Shown: positions 8,204-17,065, numbered from the stretch's first letter. The stretch: 64,000 nucleotides of DNA from Wielerella bovis (GCF_022354465.1 NZ_CP092361.1:1-64000); one strand, 5' to 3'. The notes: a model not told the origin generated them from the letters alone. Program-made: numbers and translations.

Positions 8204-9139
8204 CTATTTCCAAAGTTGCCAATGGCTTAAATTCATCAACTCGCCTGTTTTCGGGAAAATGCCAATGCCAAATTGTTGTAAATTCACTTCATTTGGCGCA
8301 CAATTTTGATGTGGAAATGTTTTTAAGGCAGCCTGAAAGCGCATTCCCCAATCACACGCTCGTGTGGGGTCAATCACGTCCAGCATTCTTTTCATCAAAC
8401 AAAATGCCACAAATGGCTTTTCATGATTCAGATATTGCCAATGAAATCCGTGTAATTTCTTGATTTTGGGAATACCAATCGCGCTTTTATTCCACAAACG
8501 CCCATGATGTGCTGCCACATTTCGCACAATATTCAACGCATGTAAATGGCTGCTTAATTCTTTGTGGGATAAGTGAAAGTGCTTTTCAATTTGTCTTTGG
8601 TCGCGCTCCGTCATCATTTTGTACAATTTGGACATCGCCCCAAAATCCCAAATTTCACATGCCACCCACACGGGCAATTCGCCATATTTCGCCAAATTGT
8701 GTTTCACAAAATCGTCTTTGGCGTGGTCGCGCAAATGTTCGTATTTTGCCAACCATTCGGCATGATTGAATTTGGGATTGAAATAATGCGCTTGGGTGTG
8801 GGCAATGGGATTTTGCTTGCCCAATGTGTAGGCAATTTGGGTACGCATGGCAATTTCAATATGCTGTATGGCTTCCAATGCCAAAATTTTAATTGCATTA
8901 TCAAAATCATACAGCGCAATCACATCATCAAATTGCGTATTGGCAACAAACACATCAGCACGCCCACCTGTCGCCAAATGCTGCCTGAACGGATACCAAT
9001 ACGCACTCAAACGATAATAGCCAATCCGCGCCAATTCTTTTTCGGCTTGCTGTTTATCGTGGAAAACCATGCCGCGTTGTGCCAATAATTCAATTTGGTC
9101 GGCAAAGGTTTTCCAATCTTTAAATGGTTGTGAAACCAT
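8204..9139 (-). CDS. abiF: AbiF/AbiD-type (Abi_2) HEPN abortive-infection protein
   Basis: A 311-residue Abi_2-family protein, a group linked to abortive phage infection and related to HEPN ribonucleases. The N terminus has the family signature LARIGYYRLSAYWYPFR (residues 36-52). The RNase-type HEPN motif R-x4-H is present at R206-H211 (IVRNVAAHHGR). The start follows lspA by 22 bases, so it may be read from the lspA promoter; TTGGGAATAATTTT precedes ATG. Its 3' end faces a small structured RNA with its own promoter, the layout expected of an RNA-antitoxin system. Toxicity and target are unknown. Confidence 0.85.
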   Translation of the reverse strand: MVSQPFKDWKTFADQIELLAQRGMVFHDKQQAEKELARIGYYRLSAYWYPFRQHLATGGRADVFVANTQFDDVIALYDFDNAIKILALEAIQHIEIAMRTQIAYTLGKQNPIAHTQAHYFNPKFNHAEWLAKYEHLRDHAKDDFVKHNLAKYGELPVWVACEIWDFGAMSKLYKMMTERDQRQIEKHFHLSHKELSSHLHALNIVRNVAAHHGRLWNKSAIGIPKIKKLHGFHWQYLNHEKPFVAFCLMKRMLDVIDPTRACDWGMRFQAALKTFPHQNCAPNEVNLQQFGIGIFPKTGELMNLSHWQLWK

Positions 9140-9161
9140 AAAATTATTCCCAATTCAATTT

Positions 9162-9644
9162 TCAGCCAGCCTGCTTTGCCTTTTTCGCCTGTTTGATGCC
9201 GTCAATCACGAGCAAAGCCGCGCCCACACAAATGAAACTGTCGGCAACATTGAAAGCGGGGTAATACCAGTTTTCATAATAAACCAACAAAAAATCAACC
9301 ACTTTACCATGCACAAAACGGTCAATCACATTGCCCAGCGCGCCGCCGATAATACACGCCGCCGCCCAGTTACCCCAGCGACCAAATTCCCCTTTCACAA
9401 TCGCGCGCGCCAACCATGCCGAAATCACAAATGCCAGCACAATAAAAAAATATTTTTGCCAACCGCTGTGGTTTGCTAAAAAACTAAACGCCGCCCCTGG
9501 GTTATAAACCAGCGTTAAATCAAACAGATTAGGGATAATATTCATGCGTTCCATGTATTCAAATTTTGCCAAAATTGCCCATTTGGTGATTTGGTCCAGC
9601 AAAATCGCTACAATCGCAACAAGCCAATAAGGAAGAAATTTCAT
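9162..9644 (-). CDS. lspA: Lipoprotein signal peptidase (SPase II)
   Basis: LspA cleaves the signal peptide of diacylglyceryl-modified prolipoproteins in the inner membrane. 160 residues with four predicted membrane segments. The two catalytic aspartates are in NVIDRFVHGKVVDF and FNVADSFICVG. I chose the ATG at 9644 (MKFLPYWLV) rather than the longer frame starting at 9701, because the extension is only translated DUS and leader sequence. abiF follows 22 bases downstream. Confidence 0.96.
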   Translation of the reverse strand: MKFLPYWLVAIVAILLDQITKWAILAKFEYMERMNIIPNLFDLTLVYNPGAAFSFLANHSGWQKYFFIVLAFVISAWLARAIVKGEFGRWGNWAAACIIGGALGNVIDRFVHGKVVDFLLVYYENWYYPAFNVADSFICVGAALLVIDGIKQAKKAKQAG

Positions 9645-9728
9645 GTTTTCAGGCTGCCTATTCAGAATAAAACGCGAGATTGTACTATACGCACTTGCCA
9701 AATAACAAAAAAATCAGCATAATGCGCG

Positions 9729-9763
9729 ACTTCATCAATGAAGTGCAGGTACACTCCCTGCAC
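9729..9763 (+). promoter_or_regulatory. Possible rpmE leader with alternative hairpins
   Basis: ACTTCAT-CA-ATGAAGT (9729-9744) and GTGCAG-N9-CTGCAC (9743-9763) share two bases, so only one can form completely. They lie 22-56 bases before the rpmE start. L31 genes in other bacteria carry autoregulatory leader RNAs; assignment here is by position and structure only. Confidence 0.4.
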
Positions 9764-9784
9764 CCGCTTTTTAAGGAAAAACAA

Positions 9785-10006
9785 ATGAAACAAGATATTC
9801 ATCCAGATTACCATGAAGTGAACATCACTTGCTCTTGCGGTAATAAATTCGTAACCAAATCTGCAATGGAAAAAACCGATTTCAATATTGAGGTTTGCTC
9901 ACACTGCCATCCATTCTATACTGGCAAACAAAAAATTGTGGATACCGCTGGTCGCGTGGACAAATTCAACCAAAAATACGGCAATATGTTCAAACGCTCA
10001 ATCTAA
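9785..10006 (+). CDS. rpmE: 50S ribosomal protein bL31
   Basis: 73 residues. This is the zinc-binding (C+) form, with CSCG and [13 protein letters not shown] supplying the cysteine ligands and the typical tail [12 protein letters not shown]. The start at 9785 follows AAGGAAAAACAA; an upstream in-frame extension to 9680 is not supported. Divergent from lspA. Confidence 0.96.
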   Translation: MKQDIHPDYHEVNITCSCGNKFVTKSAMEKTDFNIEVCSHCHPFYTGKQKIVDTAGRVDKFNQKYGNMFKRSI

Positions 10007-10025
10007 TTGTTGCGGAACAAATAAT

Positions 10026-10068
10026 AGGCAGCCTGAAAATGTTTTACCAACGTTTTCAGGCTGCTTTT
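10026..10068 (+). terminator. Terminator of rpmE made of inverted DUS
   Basis: AGGCAGCCTGAAAA...TTTTCAGGCTGC followed by TTTTTT. Inverted uptake-sequence pairs serving as terminators are typical of Neisseriaceae. Confidence 0.8.
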
Positions 10069-10173
10069 TTATCCAAATAACCACAAAATATCAGTTGAAC
10101 GCAAAATACTTGCTTTATGTAAAACAAGAACTTATACTTTTTGTGTTCGCAACAACCATGTAGAGTATTTCCT

Positions 10174-11168
10174 ATGTTATCCCTTATCCCTCACCGAAAA
10201 TTCACCCAATTATCCATAGCCTTATTGGCTGCGATGCTGGCATTGCCTGTTACTGTTGCGCCAAATACCTACACCACTACCACCACATCAACCAATGTTT
10301 CAGGGCAATTCCAAAACGATTTCGCTACCGATTTAAAATTGGCGCAACAAGGTAATGCACTTGCGCAAAATAATGTTGGTGCGCGTTATTTATTTGGTTT
10401 AGAAGGTGTACAAAAAGATTATGCTCAAGCCAAAGTATGGTTGGAAAAATCTGCTGCGCAAGATAATGCAGGCGGACAAAACAATTTGGGTTTGATGTAT
10501 CAAAACGGTTGGGGTGTCAAACAAGATTATGCCAAAGCTAAATCATTGTTTGAAAAAGCTGCTGCGCAAGGAGATTCTCTCGCACAAAATAATTTGGGCT
10601 ATATGTATGATGAAGGTTTGGGTGTGAAACAAGATTATGCCCAAGCTAAATCATGGTATGAAAAAGCTGCTGCGCAAGGATTGGCAGACGCACAAAACAA
10701 TTTGGGCTATATGTATCAGCAAGGTTGGGGTGTAAAACAAGACTACGCCCAAGCCAAAGTATGGTTTGAAAAAGCTGCTGCGCAAGGAAATACAAGCGGA
10801 CAAAACCAGTTGGGCTTTATGTATATGCAAGGTTTGGGCGTGAAACAAGATTATGTCCAAGCCAAAGCAGGTTGGAAAAAGCTGTTGCGCAAGGAAATGC
10901 AGTCGCACAAAACAATTTGGGCTTTATGTATCAGCATGGTTTGGGCGTGAAACAAGATTATGCCCAAGCCAAAGCATGGTATGGAAAAGCTGCTGCGCAG
11001 GGCAATGCAGACGCGCAATACAATTTAGGCTTTATGTATATGCAAGGTTTGGGTGTTAAACAAGATTATGCAAAAGCTAAATCATTGTTTGAAAAAGCTG
11101 CTGCGCAAGGAGATGCAGACGCACAAGATGCTCTAAACTATCTGCGCGAAAACGGTTTAATCCGCTAA
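10174..11168 (+). pseudogene. Sel1-like repeat protein, frameshifted
   Basis: Starts MLSLIPHRKFTQLSIALLA with a probable signal peptide, then Sel1-like repeats of 36 residues (type unit GVKQDYAQAKSWYEKAAAQG). Two frames are involved: the first runs to 10950 and the second carries the remaining repeats to 11168. Comparing repeat units puts the break at about 10880, where GCCAAAGCAGGTTGG lacks one T relative to GCATGGTTGG. Restoring it gives a continuous protein of 331 residues. There is no homopolymer at the break. It is either a recent null mutation or a sequencing error; Sel1 proteins are often secreted or periplasmic interaction scaffolds. Confidence 0.85.
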
Positions 11169-11190
11169 TTTTCTAATCAAAATAAGCAAA

Positions 11191-11233
11191 AGGCAGCCTG
11201 AAAACCTTATTTACAGTTTTCAGGCTGCCTTTT
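11191..11233. terminator. Bidirectional DUS terminator
   Basis: AAAAGGCAGCCTGAAAAC...GTTTTCAGGCTGCCTTTTTT between the convergent Sel1-repeat gene and pcnB; A and T runs on both sides let it act both ways. Confidence 0.8.
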
Positions 11234-12577
11234 TTATTCAGAAACAACCGATTTTTTCTTTTTACGCGGACGGCGGCGTTTCTTTTTCATGCTGCCATCA
11301 CCCAATGTTTCGGTTGCTTGCGGTGCATTTCTCGTCATGGCTTGGCGCGTTTCTTCATTGCCATATTGGAACTTTGTCCACCATTCACCCAATTCGCGCA
11401 ATTCATCGCTTACTTGTCCGCGCAACAACAAAAAATCATATGCCGCACGAAAACGCGTTTGCGCCAATAATCTAAATGGACGACCACCGCGCTGATAGGC
11501 AAACTGCGGTTGCAATGCCCAAATTTCGCGCATCGTGGCGGAATAACGCTGCGGTACGCCCCAACCTTTTTCCATATCGTCGCGCAAACTGTTAATGGCT
11601 TCGTTCATGGCAGCGGCGGGGCTGGCACCGCGTTTTTGTCCGCTTAACCAACGTTTTTCTAATTGCCCCCAAAACAAAGCGGCTAACACAAATCCTACCG
11701 AAACCGATTTGTTTTCACGCAAACGCGCATCGGTTTGTTGCAATGCCAAATGTCCGATTTCAGGCTGCTTATCAGTAGCGGCGGCAGCCTGAAACATAGC
11801 GGTAAACAGGGGATGAATGCGTGCATCTTCGCCTAATAAATGTAATTGTTTCAGGCAGCCTAATGCACAGCCTGAAAACAAAATTTTCATCATTTCGTCA
11901 AATAAACGTGCCACAGGTTCTTTGCGTAACAATTTAGCATGTGATGCAATGGGTGTAGCGGTGGCTTCGTCCACACTAAAACCGAGTTTGCCTGATAAGC
12001 GCACCGCACGCAGCATACGCACGGGGTCTTCGGCATAACGCTCCGCCGCATCACCAATGATGACTAATTTTTTTGCTGCAATATCAGCCAAACCCGTATG
12101 AAAATCAATCACTTCTTGGTTGCGAATATCGTAATACAAGGCATTACAAGTAAAATCGCGGCGCAAAGCATCTTGTTCCATAGTGCCATATGCATTGTCG
12201 CGCATGATGCGACCAAATTCGTTTTGTTTCACTTTGCCGCCGCTGCGAAAAGTGCTGACTTCAATCGTATCCGCGCCCATCATCACATGCACAATTTGAA
12301 ATCGCCGCCCAATAATGCGGCTACGGCGGAAAATTTGATGCACTTGTTCAGGCGTGGCATTGGTGGCAACGTCAAAATCTTTGGGTTGCACGCCCAATAA
12401 TAAATCGCGTACTGCGCCGCCGACTAAATAGGCTTCGTAGCCTGCTTGATGCAAATGTTCCAGCACTTTAATAGCGGAATGGTTGTGAATTGCCAATTTA
12501 ATGGCATGACGTGTACCCATTTGTTTTTTGGGTTTGCGTTTTTTGGGTAGGATAGCGCCTACAATTTTTTTTAACAT
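11234..12577 (-). CDS. pcnB: Poly(A) polymerase I
   Basis: PcnB adds 3' poly(A) tails that promote RNA decay. The 447-residue protein has the class II nucleotidyltransferase signature YLVGGAVRDLLLG with the metal-binding DFDVATNA, followed by RRFQIVHVMMG and the RMLRAVRLSGKLGF region. The C terminus is highly basic (KKKRRRPRKKKK), as in other PcnB proteins, and distinguishes it from CCA-adding enzymes. AGGTAATTGAAAA precedes the ATG. Confidence 0.93.
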   Translation of the reverse strand: MLKKIVGAILPKKRKPKKQMGTRHAIKLAIHNHSAIKVLEHLHQAGYEAYLVGGAVRDLLLGVQPKDFDVATNATPEQVHQIFRRSRIIGRRFQIVHVMMGADTIEVSTFRSGGKVKQNEFGRIMRDNAYGTMEQDALRRDFTCNALYYDIRNQEVIDFHTGLADIAAKKLVIIGDAAERYAEDPVRMLRAVRLSGKLGFSVDEATATPIASHAKLLRKEPVARLFDEMMKILFSGCALGCLKQLHLLGEDARIHPLFTAMFQAAAATDKQPEIGHLALQQTDARLRENKSVSVGFVLAALFWGQLEKRWLSGQKRGASPAAAMNEAINSLRDDMEKGWGVPQRYSATMREIWALQPQFAYQRGGRPFRLLAQTRFRAAYDFLLLRGQVSDELRELGEWWTKFQYGNEETRQAMTRNAPQATETLGDGSMKKKRRRPRKKKKSVVSE

Positions 12578-12630
12578 TTTTCAATTACCTGCTCATCAAA
12601 TTAAGAGAGTAGGCAGCCTGAAACCATCTT

Positions 12631-12672
12631 TGCAAAATAATCTTAATCAAATCATTTTGCAAAGATTTCAGG
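12631..12672. repeat. Inverted repeat upstream of pcnB
   Basis: ATCTTTGCAAAAT and its complement ATTTTGCAAAGAT flank a short AT-rich loop, with a DUS outside on each side. Could be a terminator for transcripts from the lipoprotein side or part of the pcnB promoter region. Confidence 0.5.
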
Positions 12673-12726
12673 CAGCCTGAAAAAGATATTGTTAGTGGCT
12701 ATTTTGCCGTGATTTTTACAAAAATA

Positions 12727-12763
12727 AAAGCTGAATACCGAAGCATTCAGCTTTTTGTGATGC
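12727..12763 (-). terminator. Terminator of the alanine-rich lipoprotein gene
   Basis: On the minus strand AAAAGCTGAAT-GCTTCGGT-ATTCAGCTTTTATTTTT, a stable stem followed by a T-tract, 35 bases past the stop codon. Confidence 0.8.
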
Positions 12764-12797
12764 CAACCGTTATGATAAACGGCTATGAATCAATGAT

Positions 12798-13139
12798 TTA
12801 TTTAACAGCAGATGCAACAGCCGCTTCAACAGTAGAAGCCGCTTCTGCAACTGTAGCAGAAGTTTCGCTAGCCACTTCTACAACCGCAGAAGCAACAGCT
12901 TCTGTTGTAGAAACAACGACATTAGCCGCTTCAGAAGCAATAGATGTACCTTCAGCTACAACAGCAGATGCAACAGATGCGCTTTCGGCTGCGACAGCAG
13001 ATGCAGCAGATGCAGTTTCTGCAGCAACAGCAGATGCAGCAGATGCAACAGCAGCAGTTGTTTCAGCAGGTTTAGTTTCGCCGCCACAAGCAGCTACGAA
13101 CAAAGACAATACGGCAGCAACAGCCAATGATTTTTTCAT
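12798..13139 (-). CDS. Low-complexity Ala/Val/Ser lipoprotein
   Basis: 113 residues. A lipoprotein signal peptide (MKKSLAVAAVLSLFVAAC) has a lipobox ending at Cys18, then GGETKP. The rest is almost only Ala, Ser, Val, Glu and Thr in a degenerate repeat (ASAVAAE, ASAVVAE, ASETSATVAEA), probably a long amphipathic helix or coiled coil anchored in a membrane. Family unknown. A TATAAT-like -10 lies about 60 bases upstream (13196-13201). The opposite strand has a long spurious frame caused by the repeats. Confidence 0.75.
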   Translation of the reverse strand: MKKSLAVAAVLSLFVAACGGETKPAETTAAVASAASAVAAETASAASAVAAESASVASAVVAEGTSIASEAANVVVSTTEAVASAVVEVASETSATVAEAASTVEAAVASAVK

Positions 13140-13500
13140 TTTTGATACCTATAAAAATGTGAAGTTTAAAATAAGAAATGACGTAATCGTTCTGAATTAT
13201 ATGTAATGATAACGTCATTTTTAGAACGTTCGTATTCTGCCTGAAATCTTATTACGGTGCAATTGTTATGCAAGAAAGTGGTATAAAATGGGGAAGTATA
13301 CTTAATGCTATAGTATTGTTTTTTAAAAATTAAAATTTATGTGTAAAATAACATAAAAAAATGAGAATAAGTTCATTTTTTTATTAAATGTTGTGATTTA
13401 ACGACATAAATCACGATGTTTGTTTCAGGCTGCCTGTGTTATACTGCGCATACTTTTGCGATTGTGTCGCAAAATCCATGTTATTTAAGGATATACCAAG
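13140..13500. other. AT-rich intergenic region between lipoprotein gene and slyD
   Basis: No gene seen in about 360 bases. It holds the divergent promoters and a split inverted repeat (AAATGACGT near 13177, ACGTCATTT near 13213, outer CGTTCT/AGAACG), then an A/T-rich block at 13310-13400. A single DUS lies at about 13424-13436 with TTATACT just after it, a plausible -10 for slyD. Confidence 0.5.
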
Positions 13501-13980
13501 ATGAGTATTCAAAAAAATACCGTAGTAACCCTACATTATGAAATGTACGATGCTGACAATAATTTGTTGGATAAAACCGTTGAACCAATTGCCTATTTGC
13601 ACGGTGGCTATGATGGCATTTTTCCATTGGTGGAAGAAGCCTTGCATGAAAAAAACGTGGGCGATGTGGTAGATGTTACGATGCAGCCTGAAGATGCTTT
13701 TGGTGAGCAAGAACCTGAATTGGTGCGCATTGAAGATGTGAGCGTGTTCCCTGTGGAAGTGGAACCCGGTATGATGTTTGAAGCAGATGACCCAGAACAC
13801 GGTGGTGTCATTATTTATCGCGTAACCGATGTGGCAGATGGCAAAGCAGTTGTGGACGGCAATCACCCATTGGCAGGTATGGTCATTCGTTTCAAAGGCA
13901 CAGTTCACGAAATTCGTGAAGCCACCGCCGAAGAATTGGCACACGGTCATGTTCATGGCGCACACGGTCATCATCACTAA
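13501..13980 (+). CDS. slyD: FKBP-type peptidyl-prolyl isomerase SlyD
   Basis: 159 residues. The N-terminal FKBP half carries an inserted IF chaperone flap (EDAFGEQEPELVRIEDVSVFP), then HPLAGMVIRFKGTVHEIREAT. The C terminus is His-rich (HGHVHGAHGHHH) and should bind nickel or other metals. The tail is shorter than in E. coli SlyD and lacks its cysteines. TTAAGGATATACCAAG precedes the ATG. A DUS stem-loop terminates the gene. Confidence 0.93.
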   Translation: MSIQKNTVVTLHYEMYDADNNLLDKTVEPIAYLHGGYDGIFPLVEEALHEKNVGDVVDVTMQPEDAFGEQEPELVRIEDVSVFPVEVEPGMMFEADDPEHGGVIIYRVTDVADGKAVVDGNHPLAGMVIRFKGTVHEIREATAEELAHGHVHGAHGHHH

Positions 13981-13992
13981 TTGATGCAGCTG

Positions 13993-14036
13993 TTTCAGGC
14001 TGCCTGAAAAAACATTTTTTCAGGCAGCTTTTTGTT
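13993..14036 (+). terminator. Terminator of slyD made of inverted DUS
   Basis: TTTCAGGCTGCCTGAAAAAA...TTTTTTCAGGCAGCTTTTTG, a stem followed by T-rich sequence. Confidence 0.75.
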
Positions 14037-14057
14037 TTCGGGATTGATGCTTTAATT

Positions 14058-14156
14058 TATAGTGGATTCACTAAATCAGGACAAAGCGACAGCGACCGCC
14101 GTGTACACATAGTACAACATAAGGGAACTGGTAACGCTGTACTTGAATTCACTATA
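14058..14156. mobile_element. Correia-like miniature element (copy 1)
   Basis: 99 bp with terminal inverted repeats TATAGTGGATTCACTA and AGTGAATTC...ACTATA (right end GAATTCACTATA). The interior has the Correia-type core ATCAGGACAAAGCGACAGCGACCG and GGTAACGCTGTACT. It has no coding capacity and would be mobilised in trans. Confidence 0.8.
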
Positions 14157-14278
14157 AATATCCGACTACCCCAATATTTTAAACCATCATAAATAAACAG
14201 CCTGAAAAACAGGATGACGAAATTTTTTCAGGCTGCCTTTTAAACAAACAATCTACAACTCCAAAATAAAGAAAAAAC

Positions 14279-16087
14279 ATGATAAAACAAAGACTAAAAG
14301 CACTGCGCGACACTATGCGCCAACATCAATTACACGCGCTGATTATTCCCACCGCCGACCCCCACCTTTCCGAATACATTCCTGACCGTTGGCAAACGCG
14401 CCAATATTTTTCAGGCTTCACAGGTTCAGCAGGCGTATTAATCGTGCAGCCTGAAACCGCACAATTATGGACAGATTTTCGCTATTGGACACAAGCGACG
14501 GCAGAATTATCGGGCAGCGATATTGAATTGCGTAAACAAGATAAAGGGCAAAATCATCTGGCAGATTTAGTCGCCACGCTGCCTGAAAATGCGCGAGTAG
14601 GTATGGCAGCAGATATGTTGTCGCTGGCAGAATATCAGCGCATTCAGGCTGCCTTTACGCCGAAAAATATTATTTTGTGGCACGAACGCGATTTGGCGGC
14701 AGAAGTTTGGGGCGATGCGCGTCCTGTTTTGCCAAATGCGCCCGTGTTTGCACAAAAAGCAGAATTTGTACCACAATCGGCAGCCGAAAAATTGGCGCGT
14801 GTGCGCGAAAAAATGTGCGATTTGGGCGCGGATTATCATCTTGTTTCCGCGTTGGACGACATTGCATGGCTGACCAATTTGCGTGGCAGCGACATTGAAT
14901 TTAATCCCGTTTTTTTGGCGCATTTATTGATTGGCGCGGACGATGCAGTATTGTTTATCGCTCCCGAAAAAATAAATGCAGAAATTCAGGTTGCCTTAAA
15001 CGCAGCCAATATTAAGCTGCAAGATTATGCGAATGTAGCGGATTATTTGACGCAACTTTCAGGCTGCCTATTGCTTGACCCTGCGAAAATTGCTTTGGCT
15101 ACGGTTGCGCCCATTTACAATCATGCAAAAAATGATTCAGGCAGCCTGAAAATATTGGAAGCGGATAATCCGTCCAGCCAATTCAAAGCACAAAAATCGT
15201 CTGCGGAAATTGCGCATATTCGCGCTGCCATGTTGCAAGATGGCATTGCCTTGTGCGGTTTTTTCGCCGAATTGGAACAAAAATTGGCGCGTGGCGATGT
15301 GTTCAATGAATACGATATTAGCGATTTATTGCTGCAACACCGCTGCCAACGCGAACATTTTGTTTCGGAAAGTTTTAGTACGATTGCAGGTTTCAATGAA
15401 AATGGTGCGATGCCACATTATCGCGCACCTGTTTCAGGCAGCCTGAATATTTCAGGCAATGGTTTATTGTTGATTGATAGTGGCGGTCAATACCACATGG
15501 GGACAACTGACATCACGCGCGTGGTGCCGATTGGTACGCCGTCCGCAGCACAAATTCGTGATTTCACGCTGGTATTGAAAGCGCATATTGCGTTGGCAAC
15601 GGCGGTGTTTCCCGAAGGCATTTCATCTGGACAAATTGATGCGATTTGTCGTTTGCCTTTGTGGCAAGCGCAATGTGATTATGGACACGGCACGGGACAC
15701 GGCGTGGGTTATTTTCTGAATGTGCACGAGCCACCACAACGCATTTCGTATCACGCGCCCAATACGCCGTTTTATGCGATGCGCGAAGGCATGCTAACCT
15801 CCAATGAACCAGGGTTGTATCGCCCAAATCAATGGGGGATTCGCATTGAAAATCTGGTGGTTAATCAAAAAGTCGTGCAACCGCAAGAAAGCGAGTTTGG
15901 CGAATATTTGCATTTTGAAACGGTAACGCTGTGTCCGATTGATACGCGCTTGGTTGATGTGGCGATGTTGCGCGAAGATGAGCGGGCATGGCTGAATGCG
16001 TATCATCAAAATGTACGCGAAAAATTGCTGCCGTTTGTGGCGGGTGCGGCGGAAGATTGGTTATTGAAACGGACGGAAGCAATTTAG
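14279..16087 (+). CDS. pepP: Xaa-Pro aminopeptidase (aminopeptidase P, M24B)
   Basis: 602 residues, the long three-domain form with two creatinase-like N-terminal domains and a C-terminal pita-bread catalytic domain. The dinuclear metal site is visible as LLIDSGGQYHMGTTDITR (two Asp ligands), GHGTGHGVGYFLNVHE (His), MLTSNEPGLY (Glu) and IRIENLVV (Glu). It would release N-terminal residues before proline, probably in the cytoplasm since no signal peptide is seen. Several in-frame DUS copies lie inside the gene. The gene symbol is by family only; the long form differs from E. coli PepP. Confidence 0.9.
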   Translation: MIKQRLKALRDTMRQHQLHALIIPTADPHLSEYIPDRWQTRQYFSGFTGSAGVLIVQPETAQLWTDFRYWTQATAELSGSDIELRKQDKGQNHLADLVATLPENARVGMAADMLSLAEYQRIQAAFTPKNIILWHERDLAAEVWGDARPVLPNAPVFAQKAEFVPQSAAEKLARVREKMCDLGADYHLVSALDDIAWLTNLRGSDIEFNPVFLAHLLIGADDAVLFIAPEKINAEIQVALNAANIKLQDYANVADYLTQLSGCLLLDPAKIALATVAPIYNHAKNDSGSLKILEADNPSSQFKAQKSSAEIAHIRAAMLQDGIALCGFFAELEQKLARGDVFNEYDISDLLLQHRCQREHFVSESFSTIAGFNENGAMPHYRAPVSGSLNISGNGLLLIDSGGQYHMGTTDITRVVPIGTPSAAQIRDFTLVLKAHIALATAVFPEGISSGQIDAICRLPLWQAQCDYGHGTGHGVGYFLNVHEPPQRISYHAPNTPFYAMREGMLTSNEPGLYRPNQWGIRIENLVVNQKVVQPQESEFGEYLHFETVTLCPIDTRLVDVAMLREDERAWLNAYHQNVREKLLPFVAGAAEDWLLKRTEAI

Positions 16088-16145
16088 TTTTTCAGGCTGC
16101 CTATTTTTAAAATGCAGCCTGAAAAATAGAGAAAGGATATACAAA

Positions 16146-16937
16146 ATGTTATTGCTTGCTTATTTATTGATTGGTGCAATAACGGGGTTTTTGGCAGGAT
16201 TATTTGGTATTGGCGGTGGCACGGTTATTGTGCCGATGTTGATGTTATTACTGCCCAAATCGGGCATTCCCGATGCACAGCTGATGACAACTGCGCTGGG
16301 AACTTCGTTTTCTACTATCGTGTTTACCTCCATCGCATCGGCACGGCAGCATCATAAATTAGGTAATGTGGATTTTCGGGTGTTCAAAATTTTTGTGCCA
16401 GCCTTGATGTTATCGGTATTTGTGTGTGGTTGGCTGGTAACATTTTTGCCCAAAGCGATGTTGATGAAAATGTTTGCGCTGATGATGTTGTATTTATCAG
16501 GCAAAATGCTGTGGTCTAGTCGCCAAAAAATTGCGCCCATTGCCAAATCTTTTACACCCAAAGTACAAATGGTCGCAGGAGCAACGATTGGCGCCTTGTC
16601 CAGTTTCGCAGGGATTGGTGGTGGCGGTTTTATTGTGCCGTTTTTGAACAGTCGCGGTTTTGAGATGAAACGTGCGATTGGGACATCATCCGCGTGTGGC
16701 GTACTGTTGGCATTGGGTGCGACGATTAGTTTTATGTTGAGCGGACGCAATGTTAGCAATATGCCTGCGTATTCGGTTGGTTTTGTGTATTTGCCTGCGT
16801 TTATTGGTATTGTGGCGACCAGCGTGTTTACGTCTAAATTTGGTGCGGTGGCGGCGAGTAAATTGCCTGTACCGATTTTGAAACGTGGGTTTGCGGCGTT
16901 TTTGTGTGCGGTGGCGATAAGTATGTTTTTTAAATGA
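16146..16937 (+). CDS. TauE/SafE-family membrane transporter
   Basis: 263 residues with about eight membrane helices. Both halves start with a GIGGG motif (LFGIGGGTVIVPML near residue 20 and FAGIGGGGFIVPFL near 155), the duplicated signature of the TauE/SafE family of anion exporters (sulfite, sulfonates and others). Substrate cannot be told. GAAAGGATATACAAA precedes ATG. It lies 58 bases after pepP and may be cotranscribed through a DUS stem. Confidence 0.85.
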   Translation: MLLLAYLLIGAITGFLAGLFGIGGGTVIVPMLMLLLPKSGIPDAQLMTTALGTSFSTIVFTSIASARQHHKLGNVDFRVFKIFVPALMLSVFVCGWLVTFLPKAMLMKMFALMMLYLSGKMLWSSRQKIAPIAKSFTPKVQMVAGATIGALSSFAGIGGGGFIVPFLNSRGFEMKRAIGTSSACGVLLALGATISFMLSGRNVSNMPAYSVGFVYLPAFIGIVATSVFTSKFGAVAASKLPVPILKRGFAAFLCAVAISMFFK

Positions 16938-17044
16938 TATAGTGAATTCAATTTAAACCAGTACAGCGTTGCCAGCTCCCTTATGTACTATGTGTACACG
17001 GCGGTCGCTGTCGCCTTGTCCTGATTTAAATTGAATCCACTATA
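16938..17044. mobile_element. Correia-like miniature element (copy 2)
   Basis: 107 bp, starting TATAGTGAATTCAATTTAAA and ending TTTAAATTGAATCCACTATA, with the core CGGCGGTCGCTGTCGCCTTG in opposite orientation to copy 1. It begins at the stop of the TauE-like gene. Confidence 0.85.
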
Positions 17045-17065
17045 TTTAAAATGATAAATAAGCAA

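Noticed and set aside
12709..13206. 165-codon plus-strand frame opposite the lipoprotein gene
   Set aside because: Its Ala/Ser/Thr-rich product is the mirror of the repeats in the minus-strand lipoprotein, which has a signal peptide, lipobox and terminator.
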